From assembly GCA_964392085.1 (NCBI GenBank), contig CAYMOV010000116.1, positions 1 to 7,358 on the forward strand: a DNA stretch of 7,358 nt. The letters are read 5' to 3'. A model generated the notes under the pieces. That model was not told where the DNA came from. It did not search any database and saw nothing but the letters and a program-made list of their open reading frames with translations. The number at the start of each line of letters is the position of its first letter. The stretch's first letter is position 1. The translations under genes were made by a program, and so were the position numbers. Positions 1 through 5,259 of this stretch are shown here, piece by piece. Source of the DNA: CAYMOV01 sp964392085 (lineage in GTDB: Bacteria > Oederibacteriota > Muellerivitia > Muellerivitales > Muellerivitaceae).

Positions 1-1071
1 GCCCAACGGGTGCTCCTCGTGTCCTCGGGCAACCCGGCGCGCATCCAATCCGCACTCGATTCCCTCAAGGCCTCTGGCGTCCTGGTGAGCCTCGCCTCGG
101 TGAAGGGGGAACCGACCCTGGAAGCGGTCCGGTCGGCGGTGCGACTGGCCCAATCGACCCAAGCCCAGGGCGTGGTGGCCGTGGGTGGCGGATCGGTGCT
201 GGACGCGGGCAAGGCCGTGGCGGCCATGGCGGCCAACCCGGGCGACCTGATGGATTACGTCGAGGTCATCGGGGCCGGGAAGCCCCTTCCCAACGCGCCC
301 CTTTTCTTCGCGGCGGTCCCCACGACCGCCGGCACCGGCACCGAGGCCACCCGCAACGCGGTTCTGACGAGCAAGGAACACCGCCTCAAGGTGAGCCTGC
401 GCCACCCCCTCCTGGTGCCCAAGGTCACCCTATTGGACCCGGCCCTGACCGTCTCCGTCCCGCCCGAGGTGACCGCCACCACCGGCATGGACACCCTCTG
501 CCAACTCATCGAAGCCTTCACCTGCAAAACCCCCAACGCCTTCACGGACGCGCTCTGCCGCGAGGGGATGACCCGCGCCGTGCGGTCCCTCCGACGCGTT
601 TTTAAGGACGGGTCCGACCTGGAGGCCCGGGAGGACATGGTGCTGGCCAGCCACTTCAGCGGCATCGCCTTGGCCAACGCCAAGCTTGGGGCGGTGCACG
701 GTTTCGCGGCGCCCTTGGGCGGGATGTACGACGCGGCCCACGGGGCGATCTGCGCGGCGCTACTGCCCACGGTCATGACCATGAACCTGCGGGCGATCGG
801 CGAACGGGAACCGAACCACCCGGCCCTGGGGCGGTACCGGGAAGTGGCCGCGATCCTGACCGGTCTCCCGGGGGCCGAGGCGAAGGACGGGGCCGCCTAT
901 TGCGACGTGCTCAGGACGGAGCTGGGCATCCCAAGGCTCAAGGCCCTGGGGATCCAATGGGAGGAGTTCCATACCATCGCCGAGAAGGCGTCCAAGGCCT
1001 CCAGCATGAAGGGCAATCCGATCGAATTGAACTTGGGGGAATTAGTCACCATCCTCGGCGCTGCTTATTGA
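1..1071 (+). CDS. Iron-containing (group III) alcohol dehydrogenase, 5' truncated by the window edge
   Basis: NAD(P)-dependent, metal-dependent dehydrogenase fold, expected to interconvert an alcohol and an aldehyde or ketone in the cytoplasm; the substrate cannot be read. The frame is open to base 1 (A-Q-R before the first possible start, GTG at 10). Family members usually have about 25-30 more N-terminal residues, so the real start lies outside. Numbering from the GTG: nucleotide-binding GGGSVLDAGK at 59-68, VPTTAGTGTEAT at 103-114, DPALT at 143-147, GMDTLCQLIEAF at 159-170, and the metal-site helices with H230 and H244 (VHGFAAPLGG, AAHGAI). Three of the four classical ligands are present (D161, H230, H244). 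The second, normally His four residues after the Asp, is Gln165 (codon 502-504). From memory, DxLxQLIE occurs in a subgroup of the family, so this may be a subgroup mark and not damage. The C-terminus looks complete, ending in TGA. The family call is very secure. Confidence 0.95.
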   Translation, partial: AQRVLLVSSGNPARIQSALDSLKASGVLVSLASVKGEPTLEAVRSAVRLAQSTQAQGVVAVGGGSVLDAGKAVAAMAANPGDLMDYVEVIGAGKPLPNAPLFFAAVPTTAGTGTEATRNAVLTSKEHRLKVSLRHPLLVPKVTLLDPALTVSVPPEVTATTGMDTLCQLIEAFTCKTPNAFTDALCREGMTRAVRSLRRVFKDGSDLEAREDMVLASHFSGIALANAKLGAVHGFAAPLGGMYDAAHGAICAALLPTVMTMNLRAIGEREPNHPALGRYREVAAILTGLPGAEAKDGAAYCDVLRTELGIPRLKALGIQWEEFHTIAEKASKASSMKGNPIELNLGELVTILGAAY

Positions 1072-1081
1072 TAAAAGCCGA

Positions 1082-1190
1082 TTTTAACCACGGGGAAAGC
1101 GGAGGACACTGAGATAAACCCATCTTGATTATTGGGGGATAAATATCCATGATTGTCCCCCGTGGACCCCGTGACCTCCGTGGTGAAAAA
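1082..1190. repeat. Intergenic inverted-repeat element made of 9-bp units
   Basis: The 140-bp gap between the dehydrogenase and the next gene holds two facing arms. The left arm starts TTTTAACCACGG and reads in 9-bp steps: accacgggg (1087-1095), aaagcggag (1096-1104), gacactgag (1105-1113). The right arm, read on the minus strand, starts TTTTTCACCACGG and gives accacggag (1184-1176), gtcacgggg (1175-1167), tccacgggg (1166-1158). Between them a smaller stem, ggggga (1134-1139) with tccccc (1156-1161), can form. From memory, short ACCACGGAGGACACGGAG-like elements recur between genes in many environmental bacterial genomes. The role is unknown; a structured RNA 3' end or a non-autonomous repeat family are both possible. 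Confidence 0.6.
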
Positions 1191-1211
1191 GTTTCATATT
1201 CGAGGCGCTGA

Positions 1212-1616
1212 ATGCAAAGGCTCGACTTTCCCGACCAGAAACTCCCCAACGGCCTGAACGACTGCCGCCTCCAGCGCTACGCGGTGGATTACGTGAGGCG
1301 CGGCGGGATGTTCATCCTGGACATCATGATGAGTCCCCCGGACAGCGACGACGACCCGGTCTACAGGAGCGCGAAGCTCCTCTTCACGGGCCTGGTCTTC
1401 TGCTCCCTGGACGCCCCCGACGGCAAGAGCGAGTTCAACGAGCGGGAACTGTGGGTGCCGGGGGTGTTCGTGTTGGAGCAGGACGACCTGAAGAAGAAGG
1501 ATTGGGAAACCTGGGTGGAATCGGGGGAGGCTTGGGCCTTCGCGCTGGGCGACCTGGGGGCCTACCTTTTCGTGGCCGCCAAGTCCTGCCGGTTCGAGTG
1601 GGAAGCGCTAGGATAA
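1212..1616 (+). CDS. Unrecognised 134-residue cytoplasmic protein
   Basis: I do not recognise this gene. The ATG at 1212 has a GAGG ribosome-binding site at 1202-1205, six bases upstream, and codon third positions are GC-rich as in the neighbours, so it is likely real. It has no signal peptide or membrane segment. The protein is acidic with alternating hydrophobic stretches suggesting beta strands: LNDCRLQRYAVDY (15-27), MFILDIMM (33-40), AKLLFTGLVFCSL (54-66), VFVLEQDDLKKKDW (86-99), AWAFALGDLGAYLFVAA (107-123). The opening pattern (N/H-D-x-x-L followed by a strand, later a kLlFxG strand) loosely resembles small Imm50-like or DUF beta-sandwich proteins, but this is only an impression from the pattern. 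It stands alone: 140 bp after the dehydrogenase and 113 bp before the toxin-antitoxin pair, with its own ribosome-binding site. Confidence 0.7.
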   Translation: MQRLDFPDQKLPNGLNDCRLQRYAVDYVRRGGMFILDIMMSPPDSDDDPVYRSAKLLFTGLVFCSLDAPDGKSEFNERELWVPGVFVLEQDDLKKKDWETWVESGEAWAFALGDLGAYLFVAAKSCRFEWEALG

Positions 1617-1653
1617 AAACCGAAGCGCTTTGTCTTTACGCCCCAAATCCCTA

Positions 1654-1684
1654 TTGGAAGAAGGCTTGCCTCAACGGCTATAAT
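1654..1684 (+). promoter_or_regulatory. Predicted sigma-70-type promoter of the toxin-antitoxin operon
   Basis: A perfect -10 box TATAAT lies at 1679-1684, 45 bp upstream of the antitoxin ATG. The best -35 candidate is TTGGAA at 1654-1659, with a long 19-bp spacer, so the -35 is less certain than the -10. The AT-rich stretch around it stands out sharply from the GC-rich surroundings. Confidence 0.55.
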
Positions 1685-1711
1685 GTATATGATTATAGCT
1701 ATGATTATGGC
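1677..1711 (+). promoter_or_regulatory. Predicted autoregulatory operator overlapping the -10 box
   Basis: GCTATAAT (1677-1684) and ATTATAGC (1692-1699) form a perfect 8-bp inverted repeat with a 7-bp spacer. A third half-site, ATTATGGC (1704-1711), follows exactly 12 bp after the second; put another way, tatgattatagc (1688-1699) and tatgattatggc (1700-1711) are tandem 12-mers differing at one base. The palindrome contains the -10 box, so binding would block transcription. Ribbon-helix-helix antitoxins commonly repress their own operon through short repeated half-sites, often as a complex with the toxin. The binding itself is inferred. Confidence 0.55.
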
Positions 1712-1729
1712 TAGTCCTGGAGGCGCCCC

Positions 1730-1963
1730 ATGAGAACTGTCCAGATGACCCTGGAACCCGACTTGGTCAAATCGGTGGACCAAGCCGCCAAGACCCTGCG
1801 GCTGACCAGGTCCGGATTCACCCGGATGGCGCTCAAACAGGCGCTCCGCCACCTCAAGACCCGGCAATTGGAGGACCAACATCGAAAGGGTTACCAGGCC
1901 CACCCAACGACCCGCGAGGAAGTCGGAGTGTGGGAAAGCGAGCAGGCCTGGGGTGACGAGTGA
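1730..1963 (+). CDS. Ribbon-helix-helix antitoxin of a MazF-type toxin-antitoxin system
   Basis: Expected to bind and neutralise the MazF toxin encoded next and, as a dimer, to bind the operator just upstream. The N-terminus fits a MetJ/Arc/CopG fold: DNA-contacting strand RTVQMTL (2-8), helix 1 from about P10 to L23, and helix 2 from about R27 to L42 (SGFTRMALKQALRHL). The C-terminal tail GYQAHPTTREEVGVWESEQAWGDE (about 54-77) has the G-Y-x-x-x-P...W-x-x-E-Q-x-W-G pattern seen in antitoxins of MazF/PemK toxins and should be the toxin-masking segment. The start is ATG 1730 with GGAGG at 1719-1723. The stop TGA overlaps the toxin's GTG start (GTGA, 1960-1963), which implies translational coupling. 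The length of 77 residues is normal. It is of the B. subtilis MazE-like (ribbon-helix-helix) kind, not the SpoVT/AbrB-like E. coli MazE. Confidence 0.9.
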   Translation: MRTVQMTLEPDLVKSVDQAAKTLRLTRSGFTRMALKQALRHLKTRQLEDQHRKGYQAHPTTREEVGVWESEQAWGDE

Positions 1964-2271
1964 AACGCGGGGAGATTCGCTGGTATAAGTTCACCCATCC
2001 CGACAAAAAGCGCCCGGTCCTGATCTTGACCCGGAACTCGGTCATCGACTACATCGGTGAGGTGACCGTGGCGCCCATCACCTCTAGGGTTCGCGGCATC
2101 CCGAGCGAGGTCCCCTTGGGCCGAGCCGACGGAATGGCCAAGGATTGCGCCGTGAATTGTGACCACCTCCAAACCGTATCCAAGGACAAGGTGGGGGCCC
2201 TGATCGTCGCTTTGCCTTCCGTGAGGCTGACGGAAATCAGCCAAGCGGTCCAATTCGCCCTGGGGTTTTAA
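1960..2271 (+). CDS. mazF: MazF/PemK family mRNA interferase toxin
   Basis: Sequence-specific endoribonuclease that cleaves single-stranded RNA and arrests growth when its antitoxin is degraded. The 103 residues carry the family landmarks: N-terminal RGEIRW (3-8), KRPVLILTRN (17-26), VAPITSR (37-43), GIPSEVPL (46-53) and NCDHLQTVSKDKVG (66-79), equivalent to the usual NLDQIRTVDKxRL. By alignment by eye with B. subtilis MazF, the catalytic Arg and Thr correspond to R18 and T41; both are present, so the toxin looks active. The start is GTG 1960, which overlaps the antitoxin stop; no better start is in frame. The gene ends in TAA, and a convergent gene ends 33 bp further on. Cleavage specificity cannot be read from the sequence. 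Confidence 0.93.
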   Translation: MKRGEIRWYKFTHPDKKRPVLILTRNSVIDYIGEVTVAPITSRVRGIPSEVPLGRADGMAKDCAVNCDHLQTVSKDKVGALIVALPSVRLTEISQAVQFALGF

Positions 2272-2286
2272 AACGCCGGGGGGCGT
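2266..2286 (-). terminator. Possible weak rho-independent terminator for the minus-strand gene
   Basis: Between the two convergent stops, ACGCC (2273-2277) and GGCGT (2282-2286) can pair around a 4-base loop. Read on the minus strand the hairpin is followed at once by TTTAAAA. The stem is only 5 bp and the T-run short, so this is tentative; on the plus strand no T-run follows. Confidence 0.3.
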
Positions 2287-2303
2287 CTGTCCCTAAGTGA
2301 AGA

Positions 2304-2391
2304 CTAGTGGGCCTTGCGGGCGGCGCGGTGGGGGAAGGCGAGGACGCAGAGGAGGATGAAGGCCACCAGGGCCCCGGTGGCCGAGTAGCGG
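2304..2391 (-). CDS. C-terminal end of a membrane protein, cut by the assembly gap
   Basis: Reading the minus strand from the gap edge gives 28 codons, RYSATGALVAFILLCVLAF then PHRAARKAH, and a TAG stop at 2306-2304. The hydrophobic stretch followed at once by an Arg/Lys/His-rich tail is a typical last transmembrane helix with a positively charged cytoplasmic end. GC-rich third positions support a real reading frame. The rest of the gene lies in or beyond the N gap, so the family cannot be named. It converges on the mazF operon. Confidence 0.6.
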
Positions 2392-2491
2392 NNNNNNNNN
2401 NNNNNNNNNNNNNNNNNNNNNNNNNNNNNNNNNNNNNNNNNNNNNNNNNNNNNNNNNNNNNNNNNNNNNNNNNNNNNNNNNNNNNNNNNNN
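2392..2491. other. Assembly gap (100 N)
   Basis: Exactly 100 undetermined bases, the usual placeholder for a scaffold gap of unknown size. It truncates the membrane-protein gene on its left and the methyltransferase gene on its right. Linkage of the two halves rests on the assembler. Confidence 0.99.
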
Positions 2492-3019
2492 ATGGCCGAC
2501 GGGGACCTAAGGGACCTGGTCGAAACCGGCTCGGTCCCCAAGGGGCGGGCCTACGACTTGGGCTGCGGTCCCGGCCATGATGCGGTTTACTTGTCCCAAT
2601 CGGGGTGGGACGTCACGGCGGTGGACTTGGCTCCCTCCGCCATCGCCCTCGCGCGTGAAACGGCCCGGGCGGCGGGAGTGGAATCCAAAATCCATTTCCA
2701 AGCCGCGGACGTCCTCTCGCTCAAGCCCGAGATCCCGCCGGCCACCCTGGTCCATGACCGGGGGTGCTTCCATACCCTTCCCTCCAACCTACGGGTGGGG
2801 TATGTGGGGACCGTGGCCGGATTACTCGGAAAAGGCGGGGTTTTGGCCCTGAAGGTCTTCAGCTTCAAGGAACCCCAGGGCCGGGGACCCTACCGGTTTA
2901 CCCCCGAGGAACTGAAGGAAATCTTTGGGGTCCCATGGGAGTGCCTGGGAATGAAGGAAGGGGTCTTTCACGGCCCCCGAAAACCCTTCTCGCTCTTTTG
3001 TGTTTTCCGCAAGGGCTGA
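2492..3019 (+). CDS. Class I SAM-dependent methyltransferase (TPMT/TehB-like), probably 5' truncated by the gap
   Basis: Transfers methyl from S-adenosylmethionine to an unidentified small molecule. From the ATG next to the gap: GRAYDLGCGPGHDAVYLS (18-35) is motif I; WDVTAVDL (39-46) ends strand 2 with the acidic D45 expected to hold the ribose; HFQAADVLSL (68-77) is motif II; VHDRGCFHTLP (87-97) matches the D-x-G-x-x-H-x-L segment of thiopurine methyltransferase-like enzymes; LLGKGGVLALKVFSF (111-125) follows, then PYRFTPEELKEIF (133-145). The 175 residues lack the roughly 20-35 residue N-terminal helix region with its PW motif that relatives normally have before LVExGxxPxGRALDLGCG. The ATG abuts the N run and its ribosome-binding site cannot be seen. 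It is therefore most likely an internal Met, with the true start in the gap. The 3' end is intact (TGA). Confidence 0.88.
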   Translation: MADGDLRDLVETGSVPKGRAYDLGCGPGHDAVYLSQSGWDVTAVDLAPSAIALARETARAAGVESKIHFQAADVLSLKPEIPPATLVHDRGCFHTLPSNLRVGYVGTVAGLLGKGGVLALKVFSFKEPQGRGPYRFTPEELKEIFGVPWECLGMKEGVFHGPRKPFSLFCVFRKG

Positions 3020-3087
3020 TGGGTTTGGCTTGAAAACACCTCCGGGCGCCGGCAACCTTTGGGGATGAATCGCGCGAGGTGACCCTC

Positions 3088-3666
3088 ATGATCAGGAATC
3101 TTGGACTCCCGGGAGCCGCCGCGCTCCTAGCCTTGGGCTTGACCCTCAGCGCCCTCCTGCCCGCCTGCAATAGCCCCCAATACGCCACCACCTACACGTA
3201 CCTCCCGACCCCCACGCCCCTCTGCACCACCCCGTCCCAGCTGGGTTATTCCGCCGCGGGCGCAGTGACCGCCCTCGCCTCCGGGACCCTGCTGGCGAAC
3301 CCGGTGGCCGTGGCCTCGGGTCCCGTCACGGCGTTGGATTTCCAGGTCTACACAGGCGACAGGGGCCGGTACAAGGCCGCGCTTTATACCGACAACGCCG
3401 GGGCCCCCGCGACCTTGGTGGCCCAGACCGACGTGATGGATTCCGCCGGTCCCGGCTGGATCCGGATCCCGATCCGCCCGACGGCCCTGGCGTCGGGAAA
3501 CTACTGGCTGGCCTTGGTCCAGGACCAGGGGGACGACCTGATCCGGGACGACAGCTCCGCGGTCCCGTTGTTCAGCTCCCCTGTGACGAGTTGGACCCTT
3601 CCGGCCAACCCGGTGGGCACCTTGGCCTCGGGCTCCTTGTCGGTTTATGCCGAGACGTGCCCTTAA
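3088..3666 (+). CDS. Putative lipoprotein with one beta-rich domain
   Basis: Function not recognised. The ATG at 3088 is preferred because GAGGTGA (3076-3082) sits five bases upstream as a ribosome-binding site; the in-frame GTG at 3079 lies inside that site. Counting from this Met, residues 1-26 are a signal peptide (short basic start with R3, Leu/Ala-rich core) ending in a lipobox L-L-P-A-C, with the lipidated Cys at 27. A short spacer with PTPTP (about 40-44) follows. Residues 47-192 look like a single beta-sandwich: LDFQVYTGDRGRYKAALYTD (83-102), GWIRIPI (123-129), SGNYWLALV (136-144). The pattern 'aLYtDnaG.Pa.Lva...GW...tal.sGnYWLal' is seen in extracellular carbohydrate-active and adhesive proteins. 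C46 and C191 bracket the domain and could form a disulfide. It is likely anchored in the outer membrane facing outward or the periplasm. The 68-bp gap from the methyltransferase shows no clear promoter. Confidence 0.75.
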   Translation: MIRNLGLPGAAALLALGLTLSALLPACNSPQYATTYTYLPTPTPLCTTPSQLGYSAAGAVTALASGTLLANPVAVASGPVTALDFQVYTGDRGRYKAALYTDNAGAPATLVAQTDVMDSAGPGWIRIPIRPTALASGNYWLALVQDQGDDLIRDDSSAVPLFSSPVTSWTLPANPVGTLASGSLSVYAETCP

Positions 3667-3690
3667 ACGGATGGTTCAAACAAAACCAAT

Positions 3691-3857
3691 TGCGGATGGC
3701 GGATAGCGGATGGGACTGCTTGAGAGTAGCCTCGGTTGATGGAGTGGCGTGAAATGTCGATCGTAACGGAGTTGCGCTAACCTTTAAAATATTTCGGATG
3801 CTTTCAATATGTTGCTTTTCATTTTAACCAACCGCAATCTGCCAACCGCTATCCGCG
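3691..3857. repeat. Inverted-repeat element with a 7-bp period at a convergent gene junction
   Basis: The 194-bp junction between two convergent genes holds two arms. The left arm has three tandem heptamers: gcggatg (3692-3698), gcggata (3699-3705), gcggatg (3706-3712). The right arm, read on the minus strand, is gcggata (3856-3850), gcggttg (3849-3843), gcagatt (3842-3836), gcggttg (3835-3829), in exact 7-bp phase. The segment gcggatagcgg (3699-3709) pairs perfectly with 3846-3856. The 116 bp between the arms is AT-richer and has no open frame I would support. The right arm ends four bases from the stop codon of the minus-strand gene. It might work as a two-way transcript end; no classical T-run hairpin is present. 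Confidence 0.65.
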
Positions 3858-3860
3858 TTG

Positions 3861-5252
3861 TTAAGGCTTGCTTTGATACCGTTCCAGCCATTCCTTTAGG
3901 TCTTGGCGCTCCGGGTGAATACGCAGCACCTCATTGAAACACCTCACCGCCTGCGCCTTCATCCCCGACTTGAAATAGATGTTCCCGAGGGCCGACCAAG
4001 CCTTGGCGTTGTCCCGGTCCTTCTGCACCAGCGAGAGGTAGATCTTGAAGGCCTCGTCGATTTTGCCCTGCTTCTCCAAGGCTTGGGCCTTCGCCAGGTC
4101 GTCGGAGGGAAGCGAGAACTCCAGGGTGAGGGCCGGTTGGTCGCCGGATGCGCCGGTCTCGGGGGTGGGTGCCGAGGTGGAGGGCGCCGTGACGGCCGGC
4201 GCTTGGGCGGGCGCCGAGGGCGGCGGGGCGATGACGATGGGGGCGGGAACGGCCGTCACCGCCGGGGTGACCACGGGAGAGGGGGAAGGTGTCGGGGTGG
4301 CAGGCGCTTTCGGGGGGGCGAACCGATAGGAAAGGCTGATCCGGCTGGTGGAACCCAACTCCCCAAAGGGCATATAGGCGTAATCGGCCCGAAGGGGTCC
4401 GACCGCCAAACCCGCGCCCGCTGTGAAGCCCGAGGGTTTGTCGAGCCCGGTGTCCTGAAGGTTGAACTCATATCCCGCCCGGACGAAGACGGACTTCACC
4501 CAACCGCCTTCGGCGCCGACCTGGACCCGACTGCCGGTATGGGGCTCGATGGATCCCGCCCCCGCGACGAGAAGCGTGAAGGGGCCCTTGCGGTCGTGGA
4601 AATAGGAGGCCCCGACCCGGAAAGCCGAGGCGCCCGAGGAACTTCCCGCGCTTAGGGGCAGGTTGAGGTAGGAAGCCCCCAGCCGCCAACCCGAGTCCGA
4701 GGTGAGTAGGAGCCCGATGTCGCCGTTGAAGAGGGCGTAGGAGTTGGGGCCGAGGGTCTGCTGGGTGCTCCGGAGCGAGAAGCCCGCCGAAAGGGTGCTG
4801 ACCAACTTTTTGGCCCAACCGGCGTCCAAAGTCATCTGGCGGGCCTTGTAATCCGCTGTTTGGATGCCTGAAGCGTCAAAGCCCTCGAAGGTGCCGTAGT
4901 CCACGAAATGGCCATAAAGCCCGAAGACCCCGGCTTTGCGGGTGGGAAAGGCGGCGGCGAAGGTGTCCTGTTGGATCCCGGCCAGGCCCGAGAGGTGGTG
5001 TAGGGCCACCTCAGGTTGCGCGAGTTGAGTCAGCCCGGCTGGGTTCCAGAAAAGGGCCGAGGCGTCGTCGGAAACCCCCACATAGGCCGACCCCAGCCCG
5101 ATGGCCCGGGCCGAGGCCCCGGCGGGACCGAGGGGATCCTGGCGGGTGGAAGCGGTATAGACCGATTCGACCGCCTGGAGCCTAGGCGCGAGGGCGAGCG
5201 CGGCCAAGACGAGGAGTTTGGTTAGGGATGTGGAGACGGGGAGTCGGGACAT
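3861..5252 (-). CDS. PorV/PorQ-like outer-membrane beta-barrel protein with C-terminal TPR domain
   Basis: Likely outer-membrane protein of the PorV/PorQ (UPF0164) family; PorV itself is a T9SS component that carries substrates to the cell-surface attachment complex. The ATG at 5252 is chosen because it lies seven bases after the stop of the upstream gene and is followed directly by a signal peptide (MSRLPVSTSLTKLLVLAALALAPRLQA, cut after about 27). The family signature DPLGPAGASARAIGLGSAY...SDDASALFWNPAGL spans about 39-74. Amphipathic barrel strands continue to SYRF (308-311), a typical aromatic barrel end. A Pro/Ala/Thr/Ser-rich linker follows (about 313-372). Residues 384-449 then form two tetratricopeptide repeats (AKAQALEKQGKIDEAFKIYL; AWSALGNIYFKSGMKAQAVRCF). 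The total is 463 residues; the barrel part has normal length and the TPR tail is extra. Barrel ends face the periplasm, so the TPRs should be periplasmic and bind a partner. It is probably co-transcribed with the upstream secreted protein. Confidence 0.88.
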   Translation of the reverse strand: MSRLPVSTSLTKLLVLAALALAPRLQAVESVYTASTRQDPLGPAGASARAIGLGSAYVGVSDDASALFWNPAGLTQLAQPEVALHHLSGLAGIQQDTFAAAFPTRKAGVFGLYGHFVDYGTFEGFDASGIQTADYKARQMTLDAGWAKKLVSTLSAGFSLRSTQQTLGPNSYALFNGDIGLLLTSDSGWRLGASYLNLPLSAGSSSGASAFRVGASYFHDRKGPFTLLVAGAGSIEPHTGSRVQVGAEGGWVKSVFVRAGYEFNLQDTGLDKPSGFTAGAGLAVGPLRADYAYMPFGELGSTSRISLSYRFAPPKAPATPTPSPSPVVTPAVTAVPAPIVIAPPPSAPAQAPAVTAPSTSAPTPETGASGDQPALTLEFSLPSDDLAKAQALEKQGKIDEAFKIYLSLVQKDRDNAKAWSALGNIYFKSGMKAQAVRCFNEVLRIHPERQDLKEWLERYQSKP

Positions 5253-5259
5253 CCAGGAC

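Noticed and set aside
255..782. 175-codon minus-strand frame opposite the alcohol dehydrogenase
   Set aside because: Shadow of a strongly conserved gene; no family motifs and Ser/Arg/Val-rich composition expected from antisense of GC-rich codons.
3042..3052. ccgggcgccgg hairpin after the methyltransferase as a terminator
   Set aside because: Only a 4-bp stem around a 3-base loop and no T-run follows.
3079..3081. GTG start for the lipoprotein
   Set aside because: It lies inside the GAGGTGA ribosome-binding site that correctly serves the ATG at 3088.
3903..4655. 250-codon plus-strand open frame, Gly/Arg-rich
   Set aside because: Antisense shadow of the barrel/TPR gene; low-complexity composition from reversed Pro/Ala codons and no recognisable domain.
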